Assembly (NCBI RefSeq): GCF_001418205.1
Contig: NZ_LIQF01000007.1
Span: forward strand, 181,654-245,653
Length of the DNA: 64,000 nt
Direction of reading: 5' to 3'
Source: Marinomonas fungiae
Lineage (GTDB): Bacteria > Pseudomonadota > Gammaproteobacteria > Pseudomonadales > Marinomonadaceae
In this document: positions 39,042 through 48,988 of the stretch, piece by piece
Position numbering within the stretch: the first letter of the stretch is position 1
Layout: every line of letters begins with the position of its first letter
Notes under the pieces: model-generated
What the model saw: the letters and a program-made list of their open reading frames with translations, nothing else
Told to the model about the DNA's origin: nothing
Databases searched by the model: none
Translations under genes and position numbers: made by a program

Positions 39042-40484
39042 ATGATCCGTTTTCTAATGAATGATCGAGAAGTTTGCCTCGATCATTGTGCTCCAGATAT
39101 GACAGTGCTGGAGTATTTGCGCACCAAAGCAGAACAGCGTGGAACGAAAGAAGGTTGTGCTTCTGGGGATTGTGGTGCCTGTACCGTTGTTATAGCTGAA
39201 GCTGTTGGTAACCGCCTGCAGTATCGTAACGTCAATAGCTGCATAACCCTGCTGGGCAGCTTGCACGGTAAGCAATTAGTGACCGTTGAACATCTAAAGC
39301 TGCAAGGCGCATTACACCCGGTGCAGCAGGCCATGGTTGATCTACATGGTTCTCAGTGTGGGTTCTGCACCCCCGGTTTTATCATGTCGATGTTTGCCTT
39401 ATATAAAAGTTGTGAGTTGCCCAGTCGTGCCGATGTCGAGCAGGCATTAGCGGGCAACCTATGCCGCTGCACTGGTTATCGCCCAATCATTGATGCGGCG
39501 TTGAGCTTGGCTGGAAAAGGCTCACAGGACGCATTTTCAGCACAAGAAGCGGTCATCTATAGTCGATTAACGAAGATGGTGCAGCAAAGTCCCCAAGCTT
39601 CAATGCAAGATGGCCTTCATCAGTTCCTGATACCGCGCAACAGTGATGAGTTGCTAGCACTCCTCACACAGCATCCGAATGCTAAGTTGGTGGCTGGTGG
39701 TACGGATTTCGCTTTAAGCATCACTCAGCAATTACAGCAGCCAGAGGTGGTGATTTATACTGGGCGTGTGGTTGAGTTGCTGCAAATCGAAGAAAGTGAA
39801 GAGTCGATCAGCATAGGTGCCGCAGTTAGTTACACGGATATGCAGTCGTTGCTGCACAAACACTTTGTCAGCTTTGCTGAAATGCTTGAGCGTTTAGGGT
39901 CCCTCCAAGTGCGTAACCAAGGCACATTGGGCGGTAATATTGCGAATGCGTCGCCAATTGGCGACACCCCTCCGGTCTTACTGGCATTGGATGCCATTCT
40001 GCATGTGCGCAGTCCAGCAGGCCGCGAAAGTCTGCCAATACGCGAATTTTTTACTGGCTATCGGCAAACAAAACTACCGCCATCTGGTTTTATTGAAACC
40101 ATTGAAATACCACTGCAACCAGAGCGAATCTTGAACGTTTATAAAATTTCCAAACGTCTAGATGATGATATTTCAGCTGTGTGTGCAGCCTTCTCGATAG
40201 AGTTACAGGATGGTGTTGTGCGTCATGCACGCTTAGGTTTTGGTGGAATGGCTGCGACGCCAGCACGAGCCTTGAATGCTGAACAAGCGCTAAAAGACCA
40301 GCCGTTTACTGAGCAAGGCATTAAAGCTGCACAACAGGCTTTGGCACAGGATTTCAGTCCGATTGATGATGTGCGAGCGAGCGGAGCTTATCGCTTGCAG
40401 GTGGCGCAAAATCTATTGTTGCGCGCGGTGCTTGAGCAAGCTAACCCAAGCGATGAAGCGTTGGAGGTGGTGCAGTATGCGTAA
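39042..40484 (+). CDS. xdhA: Xanthine dehydrogenase small subunit (2Fe-2S and FAD)
   Basis: The electron-transfer subunit of xanthine dehydrogenase (480 residues), which oxidises hypoxanthine and xanthine to urate. The N-terminal ferredoxin domain has GCASGDCGACTVV at about residues 39-51, and the second 2Fe-2S domain has CGFCTPGF and NLCRCTGYRPI at about 104-145. The FAD domain begins near residue 195 with KLVAGGTDFALS and has GSLQVRNQGTLGGNIANASPIGD-type sequence. TAGGAG lies ten bases before the ATG. It overlaps xdhB by eight bases. Confidence 0.96.
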   Translation: MIRFLMNDREVCLDHCAPDMTVLEYLRTKAEQRGTKEGCASGDCGACTVVIAEAVGNRLQYRNVNSCITLLGSLHGKQLVTVEHLKLQGALHPVQQAMVDLHGSQCGFCTPGFIMSMFALYKSCELPSRADVEQALAGNLCRCTGYRPIIDAALSLAGKGSQDAFSAQEAVIYSRLTKMVQQSPQASMQDGLHQFLIPRNSDELLALLTQHPNAKLVAGGTDFALSITQQLQQPEVVIYTGRVVELLQIEESEESISIGAAVSYTDMQSLLHKHFVSFAEMLERLGSLQVRNQGTLGGNIANASPIGDTPPVLLALDAILHVRSPAGRESLPIREFFTGYRQTKLPPSGFIETIEIPLQPERILNVYKISKRLDDDISAVCAAFSIELQDGVVRHARLGFGGMAATPARALNAEQALKDQPFTEQGIKAAQQALAQDFSPIDDVRASGAYRLQVAQNLLLRAVLEQANPSDEALEVVQYA

Positions 40485-42840
40485 TTTGAAAGCGACGGGC
40501 AGCCAAGCCAAACAGATTGGTGGCGCGACCGGTGTGGCGCGCAAGCATGAAAGCGCAGCAAAACACGTTGCAGGAGAAGCCGTCTATGTGGACGACATGC
40601 TGGAACCGCGTGGAACGCTATACGGCGCTGTCGGTTACAGCTCGATCGCAAAAGGTCGCATCGCCTCAATGGACTTATCAGCGGTGCGTCAAAGTGATGG
40701 TGTGGTGGACGTATTGCTGCTGGACGACATTCCAGGGCATACAGACATTGGCGCTGTATTTGATGGCGACCCGATTCTGACCTCAGATGAGATTAAATAC
40801 CAAGGTCAGCCTATCTTTGTCGTAGTGGCAGACACTGAGCAGCAAGCGCGTCGTGCAGTCAAACAAGCTGTTATTGAGTTTATCGAAGAAGCGCCTATGT
40901 TGGATGTGGTCGAAGCCTTAACCGCTAAGCAGTTTGTGCGTCCATCCCATTATATGGCTCATGGTGATGCTCAAGTGGCCTTGGAAAATGCGCCTAAACG
41001 TCTGCAAGCAGAGCAGCACGTGGGAGGACAAGAGCATTTCTATCTAGAAGGGCAAGTTGCCTTGGTTGTGCCAGCCGAAGATGGTGGCATGCTCGTTTAC
41101 AGTTCCACGCAACATCCTAGTGAGGTGCAAAAGCTGGTAGCGGAAGTGCTTAATGTGCCGGTCAATCGTATTACCGTGGACATGCGTCGCATGGGGGGAG
41201 GCTTTGGCGGTAAAGAAAGCCAAGCCGCCGCATGGGCCTGTATGGCCGCAGCCTTGGTGCTAAAAACCAAACGCCCAGTAAAAATCCGTCTGCCCCGTGT
41301 TGACGATATGACCATGACCGGTAAACGCCATCCGTTTTACAACACTTACGATATTGGCTTTGATGAGCAAGGTTTGATTCAAGGGGCGGACATTATGGTG
41401 GCAGGTAACTGCGGTCATTCGGCTGATTTGTCTGATGCCATCGTTGATCGTGCTATGTTTCACGCCGACAATGCATATTACTTACCAAATGTCAGCATTG
41501 CGGGTCATCGCTGTATGACCAATACTGTTTCCCATACAGCTTTTCGAGGTTTCGGCGGGCCACAGGGAATGATGATTATTGAACGCGCTATGGATGATAT
41601 TGCTCGTGCAGTTGGCAAAGATCCACTGGATGTGCGTAAGCTGAATTTGTATGGCGCAGCGGGGCGCGATACCACGCCTTACCATCAGAAAGTTGAACAC
41701 AATTTACTGCTTGAGCTGATTGAGCAGCTGGAGCAAAGCAGTAACTATGGTGCTCGTAAGGCTGAGATCCGCCAATGGAATCAGACCAGTCGGGTGCTCA
41801 AGCGTGGCCTAGCGTTAACGCCCGTTAAGTTTGGTATTTCCTTTACTTTACAACACCTTAACCAAGCGGGCGCACTGATCCATATTTACACTGACGGCAG
41901 TATTCAGGTGAATCATGGTGGCACAGAAATGGGCCAAGGACTGCATACCAAGATCATTCAAATCGTCGCTGAAGCCCTAGCGATTGATCCGGATGAGATC
42001 CAAATCACTGCCACACGAACGGACAAGGTACCGAATACTTCACCTACCGCAGCTTCCAGCGGGACGGATTTGAACGGTCAAGCGGCACGTAATGCGGCAC
42101 TGATCTTAAAGCAGCGCATAGCGAAATGCATTGCGGAACACAAAGAGTGTGCTATTGAAAGTGTTTGCTTTACAGAGGGGCGCATCTATTGGGGCGATCA
42201 AGATGAATCCATGAGTTTTGCTGATGCCGCGCTGTTTGCCTATGAGCATCGTGTGTCGCTTTCGGCCACGGGCTACTACAAAACACCAAAAATCTGGTAT
42301 GACCGAGACAAGGCTAAAGGTCGACCGTTCTTTTACTTCGCTTACGGTGCGGCCGTTTCAGAAGTGATCGTGGATACTTTAACCGGTGAATACAAGGTCG
42401 TGGGAGTAGATATCCTGCATGACGTGGGCCGCAGTTTGAATCCCGCCGTGGATCGTGGTCAGATCGAAGGGGGCTTTATTCAAGGGATGGGCTGGTTGAC
42501 CACAGAGGAACTCAAGTGGAATGACAAAGGGGCCTTAATGAGCAACGGCCCTGCCACGTATAAAATCCCTGCCATCAGTGATACACCTAAGCGCTTTAAC
42601 GTGGGACTTTTTGAACGCGCTAACGATGAAGAAACCGTTTATCATTCCAAAGCCGTCGGGGAGCCGCCCTTTATGTTAGCCATCTCGGTGTGGTCGGCAC
42701 TGCGAGACGCTATTTCATCGATATCGGACTATCGTATTAGCCCGCCGCTGGATACACCGGCGACGCCAGAGCGAGTGCTTAATGCTGTCATGGTGACGCG
42801 CGAACTGGCTAAACAGCAAGAAGGAAGAAGCCAATCATGA
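40477..42840 (+). CDS. xdhB: Xanthine dehydrogenase large subunit (molybdopterin)
   Basis: The catalytic subunit (787 residues) with the molybdenum cofactor. Typical blocks are HVAGEAVYVDDM near the start, MRRMGGGFGGKES, NTVSHTAFRGFGGPQGMM, HGGTEMGQGLHTKI, DRGQIEGGFIQGMGWL and the active-site Glu in KAVGEPPFML. I start at the ATG 40477, because TTGGAGGTGG precedes it and the protein then begins as in known XdhB; the frame is open further upstream inside xdhA. It overlaps xdhC by ATGA. Confidence 0.96.
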   Translation: MRNLKATGSQAKQIGGATGVARKHESAAKHVAGEAVYVDDMLEPRGTLYGAVGYSSIAKGRIASMDLSAVRQSDGVVDVLLLDDIPGHTDIGAVFDGDPILTSDEIKYQGQPIFVVVADTEQQARRAVKQAVIEFIEEAPMLDVVEALTAKQFVRPSHYMAHGDAQVALENAPKRLQAEQHVGGQEHFYLEGQVALVVPAEDGGMLVYSSTQHPSEVQKLVAEVLNVPVNRITVDMRRMGGGFGGKESQAAAWACMAAALVLKTKRPVKIRLPRVDDMTMTGKRHPFYNTYDIGFDEQGLIQGADIMVAGNCGHSADLSDAIVDRAMFHADNAYYLPNVSIAGHRCMTNTVSHTAFRGFGGPQGMMIIERAMDDIARAVGKDPLDVRKLNLYGAAGRDTTPYHQKVEHNLLLELIEQLEQSSNYGARKAEIRQWNQTSRVLKRGLALTPVKFGISFTLQHLNQAGALIHIYTDGSIQVNHGGTEMGQGLHTKIIQIVAEALAIDPDEIQITATRTDKVPNTSPTAASSGTDLNGQAARNAALILKQRIAKCIAEHKECAIESVCFTEGRIYWGDQDESMSFADAALFAYEHRVSLSATGYYKTPKIWYDRDKAKGRPFFYFAYGAAVSEVIVDTLTGEYKVVGVDILHDVGRSLNPAVDRGQIEGGFIQGMGWLTTEELKWNDKGALMSNGPATYKIPAISDTPKRFNVGLFERANDEETVYHSKAVGEPPFMLAISVWSALRDAISSISDYRISPPLDTPATPERVLNAVMVTRELAKQQEGRSQS

Positions 42841-43679
42841 AGCCTTGGGCAGATGTAATAGCACAATTGCAACGTACTGGCGAAGCGTATGTTTTGGTCA
42901 CTGTCATCGGCACTCGAGGGTCATCTCCTCGAGAAACGGGTAGTAAAATGGTGGTGACCACCGAGCACAGTTTTGACACCATCGGTGGTGGGCACTTGGA
43001 GTACAAGGCCATTGCCAAAGCGCGGGAGTTAATGCTTAAGCGGCAAGATTGCCAACATATCGAAGAGTACCCACTAGGCGCAACTCTTGGGCAATGCTGT
43101 GGTGGTAAGGTGTCGGTATTGTTTGAGTATTTCGCTGAGCGTGGCAAAGATGTTTGGCTATTTGGTGCCGGCCATGTCGCCAAAGCCATGATGCCGTTAC
43201 TCGCTGAACTGCCTTTGCGGGTACATTGGGTCGATAGTCGAGCTGAGCAATTCCCCGAGTATATCCCTGATAATGTTGAGCAATGTCTAACGGATGATCC
43301 AGTGGGGGAGCTACGTCGTGCCTCAGCCGGAAGCTACATGTTAGTTCTGACGCATAATCATCAGCTGGATTATGAGTTAACGGAAGCTGCACTTAAACGT
43401 GCGGATTTGGGTTTGATAGGTGTGATTGGTTCAGACACCAAAGCGCTGCGTTTCCGCCAGCGTCTGGCTCACCGCGAGTTTAGTGAAGCAGACATTGCTA
43501 ACTTGATTTGTCCTGTTGGACTTGCTGAAGTTCCTGGAAAACGTCCCATGGAAGTGGCGATTTCGATTGTCGGGCAGTTGATTTCTTTGTACCAAGCTGA
43601 GACCCCTCGCCATGTGCCGCAGACCGCAATAGATTGGTCGATCTTAAAACAAGAATTGGATATGTCTTTGAAAGATTAA
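42837..43679 (+). CDS. xdhC: Xanthine dehydrogenase accessory protein XdhC
   Basis: A cytoplasmic maturation factor of 280 residues that binds sulfurated molybdenum cofactor and inserts it into XdhB. The N-terminal XdhC/CoxI domain has VTVIGTRGSSPRETGSKMVV, TIGGGHLEYKAI and LGATLGQCCGG. The C-terminal Rossmann domain has WLFGAGHVAKAM at about residue 105, then VLTHNHQLDYEL and GLIGVIGSDTKA. It ends the xdh operon. No purine regulator or transporter gene is adjacent. Confidence 0.95.
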   Translation: MKPWADVIAQLQRTGEAYVLVTVIGTRGSSPRETGSKMVVTTEHSFDTIGGGHLEYKAIAKARELMLKRQDCQHIEEYPLGATLGQCCGGKVSVLFEYFAERGKDVWLFGAGHVAKAMMPLLAELPLRVHWVDSRAEQFPEYIPDNVEQCLTDDPVGELRRASAGSYMLVLTHNHQLDYELTEAALKRADLGLIGVIGSDTKALRFRQRLAHREFSEADIANLICPVGLAEVPGKRPMEVAISIVGQLISLYQAETPRHVPQTAIDWSILKQELDMSLKD

Positions 43680-43688
43680 TCGGCAGGC

Positions 43689-43716
43689 AAAAAAAAGCGG
43701 ATGACAGAGCATCCGC
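43689..43716 (-). terminator. Intrinsic terminator of the dabBA operon
   Basis: GCGGATG / CATCCGC with loop ACAGAG is followed, on the minus strand, by eight Ts (the A-run at 43689-43696). It lies 174 bases past the dabA stop and directly after xdhC, so it serves the minus strand. Confidence 0.75.
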
Positions 43717-43889
43717 ATAAACTCAGCTTTTGTTTCACCCTGTCAAAGACACTGAGCATGCCTCTGTGCTGGGTGGGATCGGAGAAATAGTACACCGATG
43801 AGTGAATTATATACAATCATTTGAAAAAGCTAATATACAACTGAGAATTATTTTCATTAGAAATTTTTATAGCTAGTCTTTGATTTCTA

Positions 43890-46292
43890 TCAAGCTTGCT
43901 CACTCCACTCGCCATGATTGTAGCGGCTGACCGCTTGACCATCCCACTGAAAAACGTATAGCCATTGATTGTTAATGAGATTTTTCAGAAGTTCGTGCTT
44001 TTTAACAATCTTTTCGATGAAGCTCTTTGGTGCGCGAATATACACGGCCAAACGCTCGGGTGTGTGCATCCACTTTTCGCCATTGTGCAATGACTGCAGT
44101 GCTAGCCCAACTCGCAAATCACCGCCATTACCTTCAAACACGCCAATATGATCACCGACCGCATTATGTAGCACCTTGTTGCCACTACCGAACTTAAAAT
44201 TATCAGTGGTGGATAAATTATATTGCATGTTAATCCAGTGGGTGACCAGCATCGGCGCGGTCATCAGGCGTTCTAGCACTGCTGCATCTGTGTCTCTTTC
44301 AAAGGCATAGTCATGTAAGAAACTACGACCTTGAAGATCCAGCTCACGGGTAAATTGACGTGGCGCGATGATAAAGGCGTTGTTATCGGCCAAGCCCCAC
44401 TCTGGACGAGTTTGCGACCAATCTTGGGCGCGACGAAGATAAGCCGCATCGCGTACTTCCTTGGTCATATGCATCAGGTTTTCGTCTACTCGTGGTGCAC
44501 GTTCCTGCTGCGCCAGATAGGTAGCATGTGTCAGCCAATCGCGAACCCTCAGGTCGTTTACATCACTGTAGCAAGTGATGTGATCGGTAATGGTGTTGTG
44601 TAGCGCTGGCACAAACTGGGTGTGGTCGGGAATCGAATAGCCCAGTGGCTTCAAGGCTTCGCGAACTTTTAAGTTATTCAGTAGCTGAGCCAATACCTTG
44701 ACGTTTACTTCACCGCTTTGGCCGCCACAAGCACCACATTCAAGGCCTGCGCTTTGCAAGTTGTTGCAGCTGTGGCTGCCGTGGCCGACTAGCATGACGG
44801 TGCTACTAAAATGACGCAGCCCCATGGTATCCAGCACGCCTTTCGCTAGCTGGGCCTGGTCGTCAACACTCAGAGTGTGCCCTTGACGAGTCAACGTCCA
44901 ATGGCTGTTATTAGCGGGTGCTAGTGCATGAGACGTATCGCCTTTGAGGCTCTTCTTAAATAGTTTAAAGGCATACCACCAGCCCATGGACTCAACCATA
45001 GAAAAGGTTGCGGAGGCAGCGTTGCCCCAGCGATTCCAGCTGGCGCTGCGGTTCTCTTGGGCCAATTGCTCATCGTTGGCTTGAGTTTCAAACACGCGAA
45101 TTGTGGCTGGCACTAAGCCTGGTAATTGTGGGCGAACCACTTGCGTCCCCGCTTGCTCATACTCAATCGGCAGCCCAAAGAAGCCGGCAAAGCCATAGGT
45201 CTCAATACTAGCGCTTTGACTTTCAAGAGCACGTCGATAGACTTCAGAGCGCACATCAATGCAAAAAATGGCTTGTAACGCCGGGGCTTCTGGGCTGTTA
45301 GGCGCAACCTGTGTCAGTTGTCGCTGTAAAGATTTCTGCTCACTAAGCTCTAGTGCGCGAGCCCAAATTCTTGGAATCAAGAGAGCATCGTGATGTTGCC
45401 CACGCAATTCATTGATGTGCAGAAGTTGTTGTCCCCAGCGCTCATTAAGAGCCTCAAAGTCTGCTGTATTGTGCTTCTCTAAATAGCGCCACACGACTAG
45501 TTCCCATGCCATTTTGATGGCAAGCAGTGAGCGCACATCGTCTTGGCTTTTACCTTGTTTTTCTGCCTCAAAGGCGCGATACGCTAGGTAGGATCCCCAA
45601 CCGTTAATATCCAACAACAAGGCTTTGCCATATTGCTCGAGGCTGGTGTGAGTTACCTTTAAAGTCTTAATGGCTTCTGCAAACAAGCTTTCTTGATCGT
45701 CTGGCAGTAGGTCAAATTGCTCATCCAAATGAGCTTCTGACATGATGATGGATAAGCCCCGATCCAAGCGTGCGATTTGCAACCAGTGCTCGTATAAATT
45801 GAGAGATTGCTGACGATACTGACGATTCAGCATCGGACGCTGTTCTTGATAATGGGCAGCACAGAACTGGCTAATTTGATGGGTGATTTCATCGTGCCAA
45901 GACATCTTATTATTGCTACGGGTTAAGTCGGCCCAGTCCGCAATATTGCGCCAGCTTTGGACGCGGCCGGCCTCCTTGCTCAAGTACATAGTCAAGGATT
46001 CAACCGACAGGCTCAGACCGTACTCGTCAGCGGCTTTCAATAAGCAATCGTTGTCGATGCGGCCTTGCTCGTACCAGTCTAGATAGGTTTCAACAGGCAT
46101 ATGACAACGGATACCCGCCAGTAAAGACATCTCAGTCGCCACCTGATCGAACGGACGATCAACCATTTTCCATAATGGGTTCACGGCAATCATACGGTCT
46201 AGCGGCCAATTCGGCGCTAGACATTGAGTAGCGTTTTGCAGCGATGCTTTTTGTGAGTCGTTTAAAACAGCAGTTGCTTGAGTATCCATCAT
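43890..46292 (-). CDS. dabA: Inorganic carbon transporter subunit DabA (DUF2309/UPF0753)
   Basis: The cytoplasmic, membrane-attached subunit of the DAB system, an energy-coupled carbonic anhydrase-like pump that accumulates bicarbonate. The protein has 800 residues. The zinc ligands known for Halothiobacillus DabA have clear counterparts here: Cys344 and Asp346 in FCIDVRSE, and His504 and Cys519 in VGHGSHSCNNLQ and LECGACGG, with the same spacing of 15 between the last two. The start is the ATG at 46292, whose A is shared with the dabB stop region. It needs DabB for activity. The presence suggests CO2-limited growth or anaplerotic CO2 fixation, since no carbon-fixation enzyme is in view. Confidence 0.92.
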   Translation of the reverse strand: MMDTQATAVLNDSQKASLQNATQCLAPNWPLDRMIAVNPLWKMVDRPFDQVATEMSLLAGIRCHMPVETYLDWYEQGRIDNDCLLKAADEYGLSLSVESLTMYLSKEAGRVQSWRNIADWADLTRSNNKMSWHDEITHQISQFCAAHYQEQRPMLNRQYRQQSLNLYEHWLQIARLDRGLSIIMSEAHLDEQFDLLPDDQESLFAEAIKTLKVTHTSLEQYGKALLLDINGWGSYLAYRAFEAEKQGKSQDDVRSLLAIKMAWELVVWRYLEKHNTADFEALNERWGQQLLHINELRGQHHDALLIPRIWARALELSEQKSLQRQLTQVAPNSPEAPALQAIFCIDVRSEVYRRALESQSASIETYGFAGFFGLPIEYEQAGTQVVRPQLPGLVPATIRVFETQANDEQLAQENRSASWNRWGNAASATFSMVESMGWWYAFKLFKKSLKGDTSHALAPANNSHWTLTRQGHTLSVDDQAQLAKGVLDTMGLRHFSSTVMLVGHGSHSCNNLQSAGLECGACGGQSGEVNVKVLAQLLNNLKVREALKPLGYSIPDHTQFVPALHNTITDHITCYSDVNDLRVRDWLTHATYLAQQERAPRVDENLMHMTKEVRDAAYLRRAQDWSQTRPEWGLADNNAFIIAPRQFTRELDLQGRSFLHDYAFERDTDAAVLERLMTAPMLVTHWINMQYNLSTTDNFKFGSGNKVLHNAVGDHIGVFEGNGGDLRVGLALQSLHNGEKWMHTPERLAVYIRAPKSFIEKIVKKHELLKNLINNQWLYVFQWDGQAVSRYNHGEWSEQA

Positions 46293-47866
46293 TATTTCTT
46301 CCAGCCTTTTGACAGGTTAGGGAACAGTAGAGCAACACCGTGATGCTTCGCTTTTGAGTACGCAGGCAGTGTCACAGGCCAGATTTTTAAAGTGATTTTA
46401 GTAAACCACTCATCCAAATATAAACCGGCGAACAGATTGACAGAGAATCGTCGTACCCAAGGCAAATGCGCGTAGTAACGTAAGCACACCGCTAAGCCAA
46501 ACAGTACGATAAAGAGGGCACATGCCCAAAGGTCTGGTGCGCTCAATGCTTGGCTAGTGTGTTCCGCAATATGATCTTGAAGCAGCCAGCCAGTAGCGGT
46601 TTTTAAACCACCGTAAAGTGCCGACAGAGCAACGGTAATGATGGCCAAGCGAGCAAGTGATGTTGGGTGCGGCACACTGCGCCACTGTGCTACGAGGAGC
46701 GTTAAAGCGATCCCCATTAGTAACCAAGGGCTGACTGGGCCTTGGTAATGCCACAGCCAGACTGAAAGGATGACCGCAGCGGTAGCATACACTACACCGG
46801 CAATCCAAGATAAAAAGTTTGGTGTGTCATCCGGTGCAACGTTGCGCAACAAGAACTCGTGCACCGCATTACTGGAGTTGAGGAATGCATGTGCTTTGTA
46901 AACCGAGTGGGTCATCAAGTGCAGCACCGCCAGTTCGTATAGCCCCAAAGCACATTCCAGTAGCATCAAGCCCATCTGTGCGCTGGTAGACCAAGCGAGG
47001 CGTACTTTGACACTGATGCGTGTCGTCATAATTAGGGCGCTGATTAAGGTCGTCAGTCCGGCAACAATTAAGAGCAGCCAAATTGCTACTGGGCTTAGGT
47101 GCAGTAATGGATAGAAGGTCAGAACTAGGTAGCCACCCAAGTTGATAATGCCCGCATGCAGCAGCGCGCTGATTGGCGTTGGGGCTTCGACAACTTGCAT
47201 TAACCAGCCATGAACAGGCAACTGGGCACATTTCATCAAGGCTGCGATGGCGATCAAGACCGCGGCGATTTGCTCGTAAGTGGATAAGCCACCTTGCATT
47301 TCAGCCATCAGTTCAATCAGGTACCAAGTACCGTGATCTAGATAAAGTAGGCTAAACGCCACCAGCAATGATAGCTCGGCGAGGCGCGCCAGAATAAATT
47401 TTTTATGGGCGGCTAAGATGGCACGTGGACGATCTGGGTAGAAGGTCAGTAGAAAGTGTAAACCAAGGCTGATGCCAACCCAGCCAGCCCAGAAACCTAA
47501 CAGGTGATTACTGCTTAGCGTCAAGATGACCGCCGACAAGGTCAGCATTAACCAACGATAGTATTGCGCTACACGTTGCTCACCAGCCATGTAGTTTTGC
47601 GAAAACTGCACCAACACCCAAGCCATAAACACTACCAAAATCAGCATCAAAGCGCTTAGTAAAGAGCCATGAAACGGTGCTTGTGGGTCAGGCGTGATAA
47701 AGAACCAAGACGTTAGAATAGCAAGCAACAGAAACGGAGCAATGCGTGCACTCAATAGGGCAATGCTGGCCGCGCGATCACGAAGTCTCGGAAGTCCACA
47801 TAAGATTCCCGTTAAAGCAAACAGGGCTGGTAACAGAAAGGTCATGAAGGTCATTGGGGTCGCCAT
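46292..47866 (-). CDS. dabB: Inorganic carbon transporter subunit DabB (NuoL/MrpA-like)
   Basis: The membrane subunit of the DAB pump (524 residues), a proton- or sodium-conducting antiporter-like protein. It has about 13 helices. The NuoL-type blocks are HFLLTFYPDRPRA, AQLPVHGWLMQVVEAPTPISALLHAG with the conserved Lys-His region, and HLMTHSVYKAHAFL. The start ATG at 47866 has no obvious binding site. Its gene lies first, so the operon reads dabB-dabA away from the LysR gene. Confidence 0.9.
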   Translation of the reverse strand: MATPMTFMTFLLPALFALTGILCGLPRLRDRAASIALLSARIAPFLLLAILTSWFFITPDPQAPFHGSLLSALMLILVVFMAWVLVQFSQNYMAGEQRVAQYYRWLMLTLSAVILTLSSNHLLGFWAGWVGISLGLHFLLTFYPDRPRAILAAHKKFILARLAELSLLVAFSLLYLDHGTWYLIELMAEMQGGLSTYEQIAAVLIAIAALMKCAQLPVHGWLMQVVEAPTPISALLHAGIINLGGYLVLTFYPLLHLSPVAIWLLLIVAGLTTLISALIMTTRISVKVRLAWSTSAQMGLMLLECALGLYELAVLHLMTHSVYKAHAFLNSSNAVHEFLLRNVAPDDTPNFLSWIAGVVYATAAVILSVWLWHYQGPVSPWLLMGIALTLLVAQWRSVPHPTSLARLAIITVALSALYGGLKTATGWLLQDHIAEHTSQALSAPDLWACALFIVLFGLAVCLRYYAHLPWVRRFSVNLFAGLYLDEWFTKITLKIWPVTLPAYSKAKHHGVALLFPNLSKGWKK

Positions 47867-47916
47867 ACTTATAATCGAAGATGGCGCCAGTATGCAGAGA
47901 CTTTAAAGTTAATAAA

Positions 47917-47959
47917 AATACATATATTTTAATGAACTGTTCTATTTTATGTATGTATT
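47917..47959. promoter_or_regulatory. Candidate LysR operator between dabB and the LysR gene
   Basis: AATACATA (47917-47924) and TATGTATT (47952-47959) are perfect inverted copies 27 bases apart, in the 123-base divergent promoter region. This fits a LysR regulator that binds there and controls both directions. Confidence 0.45.
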
Positions 47960-47989
47960 GAGCTCCATTATTCTATGAGGAAGTCGCCG

Positions 47990-48871
47990 ATGGCGCGTCT
48001 TAACTATCATCATCTGTATTACTTCTGGCGTGTCGCCAGTATCGGACATCTGACACAAGCCGCTGAGCAACTGCATCTGTCTCAATCGGCGTTATCGGCA
48101 CAAATTAAACAATTGGAAAATAACATTGGTCAGCCATTATTTGAGCGGGAAGGTCGCCGCTTAGTGCTTACCGATGTCGGTAAACGAGTGCAACTCTATG
48201 CGCAAGATATCTTCTCCACTGGGGAGGAACTAGAGCAGTTTCTGAAAAGTGGCAATACTGACCATACCCACCTAAATATCGGCTTTGAGACTCACTTATC
48301 CCGTAACTTTATCGAAGCCTTTATCACGCCTTTGTTTAGTGAGCCGACGGTTAGCTTTACCCTTTATGCGCGCACCATGGATGGCTTGATGGATGGGCTT
48401 TTAAATCACGAGCTCGACATTGCTTTAACGAATCGTGCCTTGGCCAATGATGTGCACGGCATCTTGTGGCAAAACCAGTTAGTGGCGCGCCAATCGGTTG
48501 CCATCGTGGGTCCTTATGGAGAGCAGCCAAAGCAGTCTTTTCCCGAGGGCTATGAAGATAAAACTTGGATCTTGCCGGCGCGAAATATGGGCATTCGTTC
48601 CGTGTTTGAATCCTTTTGTGCCACCCAGCAGTACCGTGCTGAGATCAAAGCTGAAGTGGATGATATGGCGATGATGCGTCTTTTGGCCCGTGACAGTGGT
48701 TTCTTGTCGGTGCTGCCACCGGTGGTGGTAAAAGATGAAATTGAGGCTAAAAAACTTCAGGTTTATCAAGAGCTTCCTCAAGCTTATGAGCATTTTTACG
48801 CGTTGCAAATGCCACGCAAATTTATTCCAGAAGTGCTGTTGCATTTGTTGCGCAGTCACCAATTGGAATAA
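47990..48871 (+). CDS. LysR-family regulator (NhaR-like) next to dabBA
   Basis: A LysR regulator of 293 residues. The N-terminus LNYHHLYYFWRVASIGHLTQAAEQL resembles NhaR proteins, with the recognition helix in LSQSALSAQIKQLE. The effector domain covers residues 90-290. I start at 47990, with GAGGAAG upstream, not at 47975. Divergent from dabBA, it is likely to control the carbon pump. The signal could be low CO2, sodium or pH, but this is inference. Confidence 0.9.
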   Translation: MARLNYHHLYYFWRVASIGHLTQAAEQLHLSQSALSAQIKQLENNIGQPLFEREGRRLVLTDVGKRVQLYAQDIFSTGEELEQFLKSGNTDHTHLNIGFETHLSRNFIEAFITPLFSEPTVSFTLYARTMDGLMDGLLNHELDIALTNRALANDVHGILWQNQLVARQSVAIVGPYGEQPKQSFPEGYEDKTWILPARNMGIRSVFESFCATQQYRAEIKAEVDDMAMMRLLARDSGFLSVLPPVVVKDEIEAKKLQVYQELPQAYEHFYALQMPRKFIPEVLLHLLRSHQLE

Positions 48872-48988
48872 TAGCTGTCACATCGGCAGGGTATTTTTTA
48901 GCAAGAATGAAAGGCTTAGCTGATTTTTGCACTGTAATTGCATTCCCTCCAAGGGATAATGAGGCGATAGCTAATTTGGAGTATGTGT

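Noticed and set aside
43842..43860. Fur-box-like sequence GAGAATTATTTTCATTAGA
   Set aside because: It matches about 13 of 19 positions but lies between the 3' ends of two convergent operons, so it has no promoter to control.
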